Positions 1 to 8,442 of a DNA stretch of 64,000 nucleotides are shown here, piece after piece (position 1 is the first letter of the stretch; each line of letters begins with the position of its first letter). Under the pieces are notes generated by a model that did not search any database, was not told the origin of the DNA, and was given only the letters and a program-made list of their open reading frames with translations. Source of the stretch: a virus; IMG/VR virus record IMGVR_UViG_3300033148_006964, positions 1 to 64,000 of that record; one strand, 5' to 3'. The translations under genes and the position numbers were made by a program.

Positions 1-157
1 TGTTAACCATCTTCTTAAACTTTTCTCCTCTGGCTACTGATGTGGTTGGGTAGAGGCGATAATTTTGTTCCCCTACTTCATAGTGTAAAAAAATAGCAGC
101 TGAAACAATACCATCGATATCATTATGAAATACGATGTGGTAAGTTTTTTCGTTCAT
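1..157 (-). CDS. DHH-family phosphoesterase, N-terminal part (cut by window edge)
   Basis: The gene reads leftwards from an ATG at 157 and is open to base 1, giving 52 residues. An AGGAG ribosome site lies at 165-169 on the minus strand. The peptide begins MNEKTYHIVFHNDIDGIVSA. The hydrophobic strand followed by H-N-D-I-D-G is the first metal-binding motif of DHH phosphoesterases (known family members include RecJ exonuclease, c-di-AMP and nanoRNA phosphodiesterases and related phage proteins). The catalytic DHH motif itself would lie outside the window, so the substrate cannot be named. A minus-strand promoter-like site lies about 45 bases upstream at 202-217. The alternative is another D-x-D Rossmann-like hydrolase, but the N-terminal pattern fits DHH well. 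Confidence 0.7.
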   Translation of the reverse strand, partial: MNEKTYHIVFHNDIDGIVSAAIFLHYEVGEQNYRLYPTTSVARGEKFKKMVN

Positions 158-201
158 TCGGTCAACTCCTTTTAGTATGGGGGTTTTAAATAAAACTTTC
201 T

Positions 202-217
202 CTATAGTAGTTATTAC
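202..217 (-). promoter_or_regulatory. Minus-strand promoter-like site A (GTAATAASTANWATRG family)
   Basis: Read on the minus strand this is GTAATAACTACTATAG. It is one of four near-identical 16-mers in the window (others at 38621-38636, 43164-43179 and 44528-44543), all on the minus strand and each just upstream of a minus-strand transcription unit. TACTAT would be the -10 hexamer. No -35 match is seen, but the GTAATAA next to the hexamer is conserved like an extended -10. It would drive the DHH gene. Confidence 0.55.
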
Positions 218-241
218 AAAAATTAATAAAAAATAACCACC

Positions 242-271
242 AAAAAAGGGCCGGAAAAAATCCAGCCCTTT
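242..271 (-). terminator. Rho-independent terminator
   Basis: An AAAGGGC/GCCCTTT stem extended by GGA/TCC across a C-A mismatch is followed on the minus strand by a run of six T. It would end the leftward transcript of the 313-1229 pair just before promoter site A. A second short hairpin (CAGCG/CGCTG, about 284-302) lies between it and the stop codon of the upstream gene. Confidence 0.65.
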
Positions 272-312
272 AATGGGAAGAAAGCAGCGCTAGGCAACGC
301 TGTCAGAAAAAA

Positions 313-558
313 TTATTTATTTCGCAATTTACTATGAGTAAGTCTTTTGTCTGTAAGATGACTCATACGATAATTAGCTTTGTTTAATCTTATAGAATGA
401 GTCATATCTTTTGGAGCATCACCTTTAGTTGTAAGAGGCTGCGTATCATGATCAGCCGTTGCTTTTGCTAAAGTGTTATCTAAACTTGAAGCATCATTAT
501 ATATAGAAGACGCTATTTTTTCCGAGAACTTTTGAAGCACTATCTTATTGATATGCAT
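313..558 (-). CDS. Small hypothetical protein, 81 aa
   Basis: This short, basic, soluble-looking protein is not recognised. It carries K-A-T-A and E-K-I-A-S segments (FSEKIASS near residue 11), the short Lys-x-Ala pattern that recurs through the head-gene block. Its ATG overlaps the stop codon of the upstream gene by one base (TAATG), so the two are probably translationally coupled. The pair is transcribed away from the terminase cluster. Confidence 0.6.
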   Translation of the reverse strand: MHINKIVLQKFSEKIASSIYNDASSLDNTLAKATADHDTQPLTTKGDAPKDMTHSIRLNKANYRMSHLTDKRLTHSKLRNK

Positions 559-1229
559 TATTGTCTACGAGCATTAAATGGATTAATCATACCAAGACCA
601 GCGGTTCCGGCAGCTCCAGCAGCAACTCCTGTTGCAAGTTGATTTTGTCTTAAGACTGGTTTAAACACTTGACCAGCTGTAGCCATTTGGTGTTGTAAGC
701 TACCACCAAATCCTCTGGAAGCTTTAGCTGCTCTGTAAGCAGATCTGACTCCTGCTCCGAGATTTTTAAACTGGCCACCAAGAACTCTTCCTGCTGATTG
801 AACTCCTTTAAAAATAGCTCCAGTTGGAAACCCTAGTTTTTCGAGTTCATCATTAAATGCAGCTTCTTTAATAATATCATAAGCTTCTGAACTTGAGACT
901 TTTTGAAGATTGCCACTTTGTTTAGGCCCAAGACGCATACCAACGGCCAAACCACGTTTAAAGTAAGAACTTGCGAGTGCAGCGTTTTCCTGGTCATTAA
1001 AAGTACTAAATCTTTTAGCAAGATTTTGTGTAAGAGCTGCGTTTTCTTTAGCGTTAGCTTCAGTAAACTGAGTAGCCATTATATTACCCATGGTTTCCGC
1101 TCCGGATGAACGACCTTTTTTATAACCGATAGTTCCTAAAGCAGTTCCACCAGCAAGTGCCCCACCCGCACCATATGTTCCGATTCTTTTAAGAATTTTA
1201 GCTACATTAACTTTAGCTATCTTATCCAT
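558..1229 (-). CDS. Hypothetical Gly/Ala-rich protein, 223 aa, probable virion or head-associated
   Basis: The protein has a Gly/Ala-rich hydrophobic N-terminal stretch (about residues 18-35), a central helical region and another Gly/Ala-rich C-terminal stretch (about 195-215). The centre holds FNDELEKLG, which resembles segments in neighbouring plus-strand proteins (FEDEIQKIA at 7837-8433, FDNFEKLA at 6923-7498). That links it to the same structural group despite its opposite strand. An AAAGGTG-type ribosome site precedes the ATG at 1229. Function is unknown. Internal virion, membrane-interacting or injected protein are all possible. Confidence 0.6.
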   Translation of the reverse strand: MDKIAKVNVAKILKRIGTYGAGGALAGGTALGTIGYKKGRSSGAETMGNIMATQFTEANAKENAALTQNLAKRFSTFNDQENAALASSYFKRGLAVGMRLGPKQSGNLQKVSSSEAYDIIKEAAFNDELEKLGFPTGAIFKGVQSAGRVLGGQFKNLGAGVRSAYRAAKASRGFGGSLQHQMATAGQVFKPVLRQNQLATGVAAGAAGTAGLGMINPFNARRQ

Positions 1230-1356
1230 TTTTAATCACCTTTGAAAAAAAAGATATCTTATTGTATAATATGTATATAAGTATAATATAGTTTATTATT
1301 ATTAATAATAGCTATGAAATTATTAATATAGGAGAAAATGTTGTATATTATGTATT

Positions 1357-2439
1357 ATGAGTAAAGTACCATTTGAAAAATTTATAATCACGTTCTTATT
1401 ATTTAATAAGGACATAAGGTTTATCATTGATAAACTCAATACCTTTGGGTACAATGTTGATGAAGATGAGGTGTCTGAGATTTTTAGTGAGGTTAAACGT
1501 TTATTGCCTAAAGACTTAAGTAAACATATAGCTAATAGACAGCCGTTAGATATAGAAGATAAACATCATGTTCAATGGTTAAAACAATTTGATATATTTG
1601 AGTTTTATGATTTTATTATAAGACGAGATCAAAAATTAAAAAAAGTTCCCTCATATTTTAAACAATGTGAAGATTGTTTATGGATTCATTCAAATGAAGA
1701 TATTATGAGTTTAATAAATATATTTTTATTTAATGGTGAAGATCATGAATCTATCTCTAAAATTGTAAACTTTAAATATAAAAAGACAATCAGTTTAAAG
1801 ACTCTTGATTTATATAATAGAGTATTTTGGGAAACTAAAGATATCACAGCAAAAGAAGCTTTATTTCATTGTATTCCATTTAGAAACAATGCTTTAATTA
1901 TTAGACGGTTAAGAAATGGTGATCTTAAATTTGGTGTTGTAGATCAAACTACAGAAGTTGAAGCTAATGAGGGTGATGAATCTAATGATGGGTGCGATAT
2001 ATCTTTTACATTTCATAATTCAGAATATATTAAGTGGAAAATAGGTTATAAAGATGTAACAATACCATCTACTGAGGATTTTCTTGAAAAAGTAAAAACT
2101 GATAGTTTTTATAAATACTATGAAACTATGAATATGACTCAGAGTATTGAAATTGAAAAGGAAGATGGCAATAGTTTAAAGCTTGGCGCATTTGATGTTA
2201 AGAAAACAAAAAGACGTAATGTTGAAGAACAACGTGTTAAAATGGCTAAGTATTGGCTTGATATGTATTTAAAGGCTGATAAGTCTAAACCTATAGGTAG
2301 AAGTTCAAAAGAAGACTTCTTTGAAAAGATGGCTAATTTAGAACTTAATTATGAAGAAGATGATAAGATTGCTCTTATTGATGATGTCCCTGAAGTTATG
2401 AAAGACATTAAAGGTGATATTTCAAGCGCAACAATTTGA
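1357..2439 (+). CDS. Hypothetical protein upstream of terminase, 360 aa (small-terminase candidate)
   Basis: No family is recognised with confidence. The protein is acidic, mainly helical, and has a Cys pair (CEDCLWIH, about residues 104-111). FFEKMANLEL near the C-terminus is another copy of the E-K-x-A type motif. It ends 8 bases before the terminase large subunit, the usual place of a small terminase subunit, but no helix-turn-helix is obvious, so that role is only positional inference. The start has no good Shine-Dalgarno. A ribosome site at 1330-1334 instead serves an 8-codon reading frame (ATG at 1338, stop 1362-1364) that overlaps the ATG at 1357, so translation may be coupled to this leader. 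A TATATT hexamer at 1344-1349 alternatively suggests a leaderless message. Confidence 0.65.
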   Translation: MSKVPFEKFIITFLLFNKDIRFIIDKLNTFGYNVDEDEVSEIFSEVKRLLPKDLSKHIANRQPLDIEDKHHVQWLKQFDIFEFYDFIIRRDQKLKKVPSYFKQCEDCLWIHSNEDIMSLINIFLFNGEDHESISKIVNFKYKKTISLKTLDLYNRVFWETKDITAKEALFHCIPFRNNALIIRRLRNGDLKFGVVDQTTEVEANEGDESNDGCDISFTFHNSEYIKWKIGYKDVTIPSTEDFLEKVKTDSFYKYYETMNMTQSIEIEKEDGNSLKLGAFDVKKTKRRNVEEQRVKMAKYWLDMYLKADKSKPIGRSSKEDFFEKMANLELNYEEDDKIALIDDVPEVMKDIKGDISSATI

Positions 2440-2447
2440 GGAAATAA

Positions 2448-4109
2448 ATGGCTACAGCTGTTGAATTTGCTACTAATATATTCTATCTTAATGGTGCTCC
2501 TTTAAACTTGCCTTATGAGTCTATGAGGCACATACACCCTATATACAACAAAAGAACTAATGCAATGCTTTTTAAATTTGGAAGGCAGACACATAAATCT
2601 ACCACTGTTGGATATAAGATTACTATTCCATGTTTAAAATTTGAAAATTATCATTCATTATATGTAGCGCCTACTGGGAATCAAGTATCAGTGTTTTCAA
2701 CTGATAAGCTTGATAGTACATTAAGAGAATCGGAAGTTATTCAAGATCATTATATAGATACTAAAACAAAAGATCAAATATCATATAAAGAACTTACGAA
2801 TGGTAGTAGGATTTATCTTCGGTCTGCTTTTCATTCTGCCGATTCGATACGTGGGATATCTGCTGATCAAACGTGTATTGATGAGATACAGGATATATGT
2901 AGTGATCATATTCCTGTTATTGAGCAATGTATGAGCCATAGTTTAGCAAAATGGGAATCATTAAAAGATAGAGTTCCTAATCTTCCAATGCATTTATTTA
3001 ATTGTAGAATATATGCAGGCACTCCAAAAACTATTGAAAATACAATGGAGAGATATTGGGATCAATCAACTCAGAATGAATGGATTATAAAATGTACTCA
3101 TCAGGGATGTAAAAAATATAATTATATTAATGAATTTAATATTGGGGATACTTGTTTGATCTGTAATAAATGTGGGAAACCAATTTATTATGAAAACGGT
3201 CAATGGGTTAAAATGGCATCTGAAGGTATTATCGATAGTTTTAGAACTCCTCAGATTATTTTAAATTGGATTAATAATATAAACAATCCTGAAGCATGGA
3301 AAATAAATGTTATAAATACCAGGAGATTATATTCTACTGAAAAATATTTTAATGAAGTGTTAGCGCTTCCATATGCAAATGCCAGGCATCCATTAAGTGT
3401 AGCTGAAATAAAAGCGGTTTGTGAAGACTATGATATGGTTGATGAGAATGTTGGTTATGGTGACGCTATGCTTGGCGGGACGCCTTTGTTTGCCGGTATA
3501 GATTGGGGCAAAGGTGATACAGCTTCTGGTACTTCATATTCAATACTTACTATTGGTGGTCATATTAAAGGTAAGTTTAAGACCGTATTTAAAAAAAGGT
3601 ATACAGGAAAACTTGGTGCTCCATTACCTCAAGTAGAAGATATGTTAAATATTATACGTAGATTTAGATGCGTGTTAACGATTGCTGATACTGGTGATGG
3701 AAGAACTTCTAATGCCATGATGGTAGAAGCATTAGGCCCAAGATCATTTGGTGAAATATATGAACATGGAACTATGAAACAAAAGATCAAATGGGATGGA
3801 GATAAAGGTATTTATATTATGAATCGGACTAGAATAATGACCGATTTATTAATGGAGATCAAACGCGAAGAAGTTTCTTTTTTTAAGTATGAGCAGTTTA
3901 AAGAGTTTCAATCTGATTTTACTGGGATATACGCAGATTACAGTGAACGTACCAGGTTGACTAAGTATGATCATAATGTTCCAGATGATGCTTTTCATTC
4001 TTATATGTTTGCAAGAATAGCAAGTAAAATATTTAGAGGAGAATATGCTAAGTATCTTACTGGGGCATCAGTTGGAGCGATAAATAAAGACGCTATTTCA
4101 TTAGGATAA
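2448..4109 (+). CDS. terL: Terminase large subunit (ATPase and nuclease)
   Basis: This is the DNA-packaging motor. The N-terminal ATPase has a Walker-A-like GRQTHKST (residues 45-52), Walker B CIDEIQD (143-149) and a coupling motif AGTPKT (190-195). A zinc-ribbon-like insertion has cysteines at 216, 221, 236, 239 and 242. The RNase-H-like nuclease follows, with candidate metal ligands D352 (FAGIDWGKG), D414/D417 (ADTGDGR) and D513/D514 (VPDDAFHSY). At 553 residues it is complete and of normal length. The start at 2448 has GAGGAAATAA upstream. It heads the head-gene block with the 360-aa gene before it. The zinc ribbon between the two domains is an elaboration, not a defect. Confidence 0.93.
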   Translation: MATAVEFATNIFYLNGAPLNLPYESMRHIHPIYNKRTNAMLFKFGRQTHKSTTVGYKITIPCLKFENYHSLYVAPTGNQVSVFSTDKLDSTLRESEVIQDHYIDTKTKDQISYKELTNGSRIYLRSAFHSADSIRGISADQTCIDEIQDICSDHIPVIEQCMSHSLAKWESLKDRVPNLPMHLFNCRIYAGTPKTIENTMERYWDQSTQNEWIIKCTHQGCKKYNYINEFNIGDTCLICNKCGKPIYYENGQWVKMASEGIIDSFRTPQIILNWINNINNPEAWKINVINTRRLYSTEKYFNEVLALPYANARHPLSVAEIKAVCEDYDMVDENVGYGDAMLGGTPLFAGIDWGKGDTASGTSYSILTIGGHIKGKFKTVFKKRYTGKLGAPLPQVEDMLNIIRRFRCVLTIADTGDGRTSNAMMVEALGPRSFGEIYEHGTMKQKIKWDGDKGIYIMNRTRIMTDLLMEIKREEVSFFKYEQFKEFQSDFTGIYADYSERTRLTKYDHNVPDDAFHSYMFARIASKIFRGEYAKYLTGASVGAINKDAISLG

Positions 4110-4124
4110 AACAAAGAGGTTAAT

Positions 4125-4481
4125 ATGCCGTTTAAATCAGAATCTCAGAGAAAAAAATGTTACTACCTCACGGCTAAGGGAAAAGCTGGAAGTTGGAATT
4201 GCGACGAGTGGGAGGCCGTTACGCCAAAAAACAAAAAATTACCGGAAAGTCTAAAGAAAATATCTTGCGAAATGTCTACTTCTTTTGCGAAGATTGCTAA
4301 GGAATTGTTTAATCCACAAAAGTCTCCTCTAATATCTACAACTATAATACAAAAAAATATGATTGAAAACGCTAAACAAGAAAAGATGAAAGGAATGACT
4401 CCTATAGAATATAGAAACGAAGTTACTTCAAGAAGCAGAGGCATTATAGCCAGAAACAAACAAACAGCTAAAAGTGTTTGA
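4125..4481 (+). CDS. Small protein with PFKSxxQRxxxY N-terminus, 118 aa
   Basis: It begins MPFKSESQRKKCYY, a signature of many small phage proteins of unknown function that start PFxSxxQRxxxY and continue to a W-x-x-x-T-P segment, seen here as CDEWEAVTPK. The rest is basic and helical and includes SFAKIAKE, a Lys-x-Ala motif like that of the neighbouring head proteins. An AAAGAGG ribosome site precedes the ATG. The stop codon directly abuts the stop of the convergent gene at 4482, leaving no intergenic base. It is probably a minor virion or packaging-associated protein, with function unknown. Confidence 0.7.
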   Translation: MPFKSESQRKKCYYLTAKGKAGSWNCDEWEAVTPKNKKLPESLKKISCEMSTSFAKIAKELFNPQKSPLISTTIIQKNMIENAKQEKMKGMTPIEYRNEVTSRSRGIIARNKQTAKSV

Positions 4482-4898
4482 TTACCTTTTAAGATGTTCT
4501 GGGACGAATAAGCCACCTTCATTAATATATCCATCAACATCTATGCTTAAATCTTTATTAGGATCGATACTGACATCATTTACACCTTGATGGTTTAACG
4601 CCGCTTCATTAAGTATTTCCTGTACAGTTGATTCAAATAGATCTTCGTACCATTTTTCAGACTGTTGGTATTCAGCAAGAGAAGCACCTCTGAATTCTGA
4701 TATAAGATTAGATTTAATTAAGACTAAAGCATCAAATGGGATTTGATTTTTGCCTTTTCGAACTATAACTATTTCGAATAGTTTTGCAGTATAAGCTTTA
4801 AAGATATCAGTAAGTAGTTCTTTTTTATCCAGCTTTGGATCTGCGTTAATAATTGAATCTTTGAGTTCTTTTTGAAAATCTTGAGATTCATTTGACAT
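4482..4898 (-). CDS. Hypothetical acidic protein, 138 aa
   Basis: This soluble, acidic, helical protein is not recognised. A GTG at 4904 would add two residues, but the ATG at 4898 is preferred because it lies just after AAGGGGTGGCT, a leader motif also seen before the genes at 14760, 22370 and 44230. It is the only minus-strand gene in the head block and is convergent with the 118-aa gene, with the two stop codons touching. Residues 1-60 look helical, and the acidic C-terminal third contains D-x-N/D-x-D segments without a clear EF-hand. Confidence 0.6.
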   Translation of the reverse strand: MSNESQDFQKELKDSIINADPKLDKKELLTDIFKAYTAKLFEIVIVRKGKNQIPFDALVLIKSNLISEFRGASLAEYQQSEKWYEDLFESTVQEILNEAALNHQGVNDVSIDPNKDLSIDVDGYINEGGLFVPEHLKR

Positions 4899-5044
4899 AG
4901 CCACCCCTTGGTTAAGTTATGTCTTAATATAATGAATTATTTACTGAACATCAATAATAGTTGTGATTTTTTTGTAAAAATGTTATATTTTGATTAACGT
5001 AGTATGATGTTATTGTATATTATATTGAAACAATTGTAAATGTA

Positions 5045-5866
5045 ATGATAAATATTATAGAATTAATAAAAGAAAAAGCGCAAAAGGCTTCTGAAGATTA
5101 TTTGCTTTTTGGAGATAGTCTTAATGATGCTATTGTTTCTTTTCATCAAAGTGGCGAAATTGATAATGACGAGATATTAAAACGGATTTGCGAGCAAGCT
5201 AATCAAAATGTATATCTTGGAATATTTAATGATGATCAATGTGATAAGTCTAATATTCAGTTCCCTATAGCAGATTTTACAAAAATTAAAGAGCAAACTC
5301 AAAAAAGTGAGCAGGCTATGAAAGAATACCAAACACCTCCTGGAAGTTTTAAATCATTATTAAGCAATGTTGTAACGCCGCCTGATATAGAGCAGGTTAC
5401 AGATAGTAATGTTAAACTCGCAGAATTAAACAATACAGTTGAGTATCGTACTGCGTTTCGTAATCTTCATGGAAGCATGGAGACTTTAAAACATGCTGAG
5501 ATGCGGGATGCTGAAAACGCTTTCAATAAGTTGGCCCATGAAACTAAGATTATGGTAGCTAATGGAGAGTCGATAGGTGATATTGCTAAAATTGCAGCAA
5601 GATATGTAAAAGAGCAGGGGCTGGATATGAATAAGATCGCTTCTGCTTATGATATTGTGCATAAAGAGCTTATGAATAGTGGTTTTAGTGTAAAGACGGA
5701 TTTTACTAAAGTATCGTCACTTAAAGTCAATCCTAATTCGGAAATGCTTAAACCAGTTAATGAATTAGTTCTTTCTCTTGAGAAGATCGCAGCTCTTGAT
5801 GATATGTGTAACAATATATCTAAGGTATTAAACGCTTTTGATGGAGTAGTGAATGAGCAGTTATGA
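5045..5866 (+). CDS. Hypothetical helical protein with repeated K-x-A motifs, 273 aa
   Basis: The family is not recognised. The protein is helical and contains many Lys-x-Ala(S) motifs: VKLAELN, FNKLAHE, DIAKIAARY, MNKIASAY, TKVSSL and SLEKIAAL. Such motifs recur in nearly all head-block proteins and may be protease sites. There is no Shine-Dalgarno immediately before the ATG. The 140-base upstream gap is AT-rich with TATATT at 5016-5021. It overlaps the next gene by 14 bases and so belongs to the same operon. A minor capsid, core or internal head protein is inferred from position only. Confidence 0.6.
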   Translation: MINIIELIKEKAQKASEDYLLFGDSLNDAIVSFHQSGEIDNDEILKRICEQANQNVYLGIFNDDQCDKSNIQFPIADFTKIKEQTQKSEQAMKEYQTPPGSFKSLLSNVVTPPDIEQVTDSNVKLAELNNTVEYRTAFRNLHGSMETLKHAEMRDAENAFNKLAHETKIMVANGESIGDIAKIAARYVKEQGLDMNKIASAYDIVHKELMNSGFSVKTDFTKVSSLKVNPNSEMLKPVNELVLSLEKIAALDDMCNNISKVLNAFDGVVNEQL

Positions 5867-6641
5867 AGATGATAAAAAAGGGGCTATGGAGGAGGCTTTA
5901 GATCTAGCGAAAAAAAAATTAGTTCATGCTAGAAATGTAGTTGAATCAAAAATACCCTTAGCTGTTTTGCCGAAACTTGATAAAGAACCTGTTTCAAGTA
6001 CGGCAAAGAGTAGGGTTATGTACGCCGCTTTAGGTGCATTAAGTGGTCTTGCAGCTTCTGGTGTTTTAGTTCCCTTTATTACTCGTGGTAAATATAGAAT
6101 GTCAAAGCCTCAGATCGCAGCGACAACATTATCTATGGCGTTTGGTTCTGCGTCTTTTCCGGAAATACAGGAATTAGCATTTGCGAAAAAAAGAGGTGAA
6201 ATAAGCGGTAAAGAAGCATCAAAACGTTATAGTAAGTTAATGTATAGTGCTAATAAAGTTGAAGAGATTAAAGATCCATTGGAAAGGCTTTATAAAAGTA
6301 GAATGAATAAAACAGCTGGTGCATTTGGTACTGCTGCAAAATATATTGGGAAAAAAATGCTTAAGGGGACAGGAACGGTTGCTAAAGAATATGGTAGAGC
6401 TGTTGTTCAACGACCATGGGTAGGTGGTTTAGGAGAAAGAACTTTTGGTCTTATCGCAAAAGGAACAGCTGGATATGGATTATATAGAGGGGGTAAGGCT
6501 ATATATAATAGAATGGGCCCTCCTCGTTCCGGAGCTAATTATACTACATTTCTTAGAAATCAGACATTAGCTGGAAACATACAGCCTTCAGAACTTAATC
6601 AGTCTGATTTAATATCTGTAAGAAGGTTAGGTCTTAAATGA
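5853..6641 (+). CDS. Hypothetical protein with hydrophobic segments, 262 aa
   Basis: The N-terminal 50 residues are charged. A hydrophobic segment follows at about 52-75 (YAALGALSGLAASGVLVPFI), then a basic region, a possible processing motif RMNKTAGAFG (about 149), and a Gly-rich C-terminal half. The ATG lies inside the preceding gene, and its own end overlaps the next gene by ATGA. It is one of a series of small Gly/Ala-rich, partly hydrophobic proteins between terminase and protease. These could be internal head or ejected membrane-active proteins, but no function is demonstrated. Confidence 0.6.
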   Translation: MSSYEDDKKGAMEEALDLAKKKLVHARNVVESKIPLAVLPKLDKEPVSSTAKSRVMYAALGALSGLAASGVLVPFITRGKYRMSKPQIAATTLSMAFGSASFPEIQELAFAKKRGEISGKEASKRYSKLMYSANKVEEIKDPLERLYKSRMNKTAGAFGTAAKYIGKKMLKGTGTVAKEYGRAVVQRPWVGGLGERTFGLIAKGTAGYGLYRGGKAIYNRMGPPRSGANYTTFLRNQTLAGNIQPSELNQSDLISVRRLGLK

Positions 6642-6910
6642 AGTGGAAAAAATATTTTTTTAGAGAGATGGAGAAAGAAGCCCTTTTAGGTGGCCTTATA
6701 ATGGGTGGTGTTAATATTGGAGCATCTGCTATGGAAGCTAGTTCTCAAATCAAACAATACAAACAAAAGGCTCAACTTGGAGCACCCATGGCAAGTAACC
6801 CAGCTACGTCTCAATTCAAGCTACAATCTCCTAATGCATATCAATTTGAAGGTGGCAAACATACTAATTTTAAATCTGTAATGCCGAATCAATTTCCGCT
6901 TTATAGTTAA
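6638..6910 (+). CDS. Small hypothetical protein, 90 aa
   Basis: The start overlaps the previous stop as ATGA, indicating translational coupling. The N-terminus reads FFREMEKEALLGGLIMGG, an E-K-x-A motif followed at once by a Gly-rich hydrophobic segment, the same arrangement seen in 7509-7826 and 7837-8433. The C-terminal half is polar and Gln/Asn/Ser-rich. Function unknown; one of the head-block set. Confidence 0.55.
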   Translation: MKWKKYFFREMEKEALLGGLIMGGVNIGASAMEASSQIKQYKQKAQLGAPMASNPATSQFKLQSPNAYQFEGGKHTNFKSVMPNQFPLYS

Positions 6911-6922
6911 AAGGGGCACATA

Positions 6923-7498
6923 ATGAGTGTAATTAAAGAAGCAGCTGATAGACTCTTATCACGAGGTGAGATCAGTGAAGAGGAATATAAAGGAATAGAT
7001 TTTGATAACTTTGAGAAATTAGCTAAAGCTAAAGGAATAAAAAGGTTTTTTACCTATTTAAAAGCTCAAGCTAAACATCCTACAATGGTGAAAACCCCTA
7101 CTGATATTATGAAGAAAACATTTAAAACGCGTGGTGTTGATGCATTATTAGTTGGGGCTGGAATAGCTTTAGCGAAAGAATCTTTGATAGACCCAATAGT
7201 TGGCTCTGCTAAGATTCAAAGTTCTTACAGTCAACTTGCTAAAAAAACACCTCAACTCGCTGAAAAGGATAAAGATCAAATAAAAGATTATTTTAATGTT
7301 ATTAAAACCTTTTCACCAAAAGCAGCCTCTAATCCTCTTGTTGCCGGAGCCCTTGTAAATAAAATGATAGAGTTTGGTGGGGTGGATCATAAACTTGTTC
7401 AGGATATTGCTTCTATAGAAGCTGGTGCTCCTGGCTTGTTAGGAAAAGCCAGGGAGAACATTATTAAAAGTGTTGTTGGTGCAGCAGCAGCGGTTTAA
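6923..7498 (+). CDS. Hypothetical protein, 191 aa
   Basis: An AAAAGGGG ribosome site precedes the ATG. The N-terminal 60 residues are charged and contain DNFEKLAKAKG. The remainder is helical with moderately hydrophobic stretches (residues 74-90 and the Ala-rich C-terminus). The segment ADRLLSRGEISEEEY resembles short SHOCT-like 'G-x-I-x-x-E-E-Y' modules, but this is weak. The operon continues from 6638 with a 12-base gap. No function assigned. Confidence 0.55.
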   Translation: MSVIKEAADRLLSRGEISEEEYKGIDFDNFEKLAKAKGIKRFFTYLKAQAKHPTMVKTPTDIMKKTFKTRGVDALLVGAGIALAKESLIDPIVGSAKIQSSYSQLAKKTPQLAEKDKDQIKDYFNVIKTFSPKAASNPLVAGALVNKMIEFGGVDHKLVQDIASIEAGAPGLLGKARENIIKSVVGAAAAV

Positions 7499-7508
7499 GG
7501 ATAAAAAT

Positions 7509-7826
7509 ATGAATATTCCAATAGTAAATATGAGAATAGCCCTTGAAAAGAATGCTGGCGCAATAGGTGGTGCTGTTAAAGCTGTTTGGAAACATCCTAA
7601 AATTACTTTAGCAATAATCGGCACCGGAGCTGCTGGTCTTGGGACTTTAGCTCTTGCCGATAAGATTCATGATGCTTATAATATTTCCAGTGAAATGCGT
7701 AAACGTAAGGTTATGAATAATCAAATAGAAATATTAAATGATATTCTGGATTCTCAAAGAAAATTAGAACCTGGTAATATTCCGGTTATAAAAAAACAAA
7801 AACAAATAATTGAACCTTTATATTAA
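7509..7826 (+). CDS. Small hypothetical membrane-type protein, 105 aa
   Basis: The reading frame extends back to 7470, but the ATG at 7509 is chosen because TAAGGA lies 8 bases before it and an earlier start would run 29 bases into the previous gene. The protein begins MNIPIVNMRIALEKNAGAIG, again an E-K-x-A motif followed by a hydrophobic region (about residues 34-55, a possible membrane helix), then a charged helical C-terminus. Same small head-block set, function unknown. Confidence 0.6.
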   Translation: MNIPIVNMRIALEKNAGAIGGAVKAVWKHPKITLAIIGTGAAGLGTLALADKIHDAYNISSEMRKRKVMNNQIEILNDILDSQRKLEPGNIPVIKKQKQIIEPLY

Positions 7827-7836
7827 GGAGTGTGAG

Positions 7837-8433
7837 ATGAATGATCAGATTTTAGAACGGATTTATGAAGAAGCTTTTGAAGATGAAATTCAAAAAATAG
7901 CCGCAAGCGAAAAGGGTCCATATGGATATCTTGGTAGTTCTTTAAAGTCAACGGTACCATATACTATAGGTGGTGAATTTGCCGGTGGTGGCATAGGGGC
8001 TGGTATTGGTGCTGGCGTAGGTGCTTTAGGCGCACTTCTTGTTAAAAAAAGTCCTAAAGCAGGCGCTGCAGCTGGAGCCTTAGCTGGTGGTTATGCTGGC
8101 GCACTTGGTGGAGGTCTTACTGGTGCAGCTAAAGGTTATAAAAAGTTTATTAAAAAAGAAACAGGTAAAGATGTATCTGGTGCTGGAGCTTTAGGTAAGT
8201 CGTATTTACATCTAGGCGGTAAAGGCCTTCTTGGTGCAGCAGCCGGTACTGGTGTAGGCGCTGGTGTAGGTGCTGGTGTGGGTGCTCTTGCTGCATTATT
8301 AGCTAAAAAGAGTCCGAAATCAGGCGCTGCAATTGGGTCTTTAATTGGGGGTGGAACCGGTTATGGTGGGGGAGCTCTTCACGGCACCGCTCTTGGTTCA
8401 AAGTCTTTAGTTAAATCGTATCAAAAGAAATAA
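7837..8433 (+). CDS. Glycine-zipper protein with two repeated halves, 198 aa
   Basis: The ATG at 7837 follows AAGGAG by 6 bases; an earlier in-frame ATG at 7810 would overlap the preceding gene. After a charged N-terminus (FEDEIQKIAASEK) come two copies of a Gly/Ala-rich unit, each ending in a KKSPKxGAA segment (KKSPKAGAA and KKSPKSGAA). The G-x-x-x-G spacing is typical of glycine zippers, which pack in membranes or form pores. An internal virion protein that acts on host membranes during DNA entry would fit, but that is inference. Confidence 0.6.
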   Translation: MNDQILERIYEEAFEDEIQKIAASEKGPYGYLGSSLKSTVPYTIGGEFAGGGIGAGIGAGVGALGALLVKKSPKAGAAAGALAGGYAGALGGGLTGAAKGYKKFIKKETGKDVSGAGALGKSYLHLGGKGLLGAAAGTGVGAGVGAGVGALAALLAKKSPKSGAAIGSLIGGGTGYGGGALHGTALGSKSLVKSYQKK

Positions 8434-8442
8434 AGGATTAAC

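Noticed and set aside
4940-4975. Possible fifth minus-strand promoter site (AACTATTATTGA) upstream of the 138-aa gene
   Set aside because: It matches only part of the 16-mer and lacks GTAATAA, so it was not counted.
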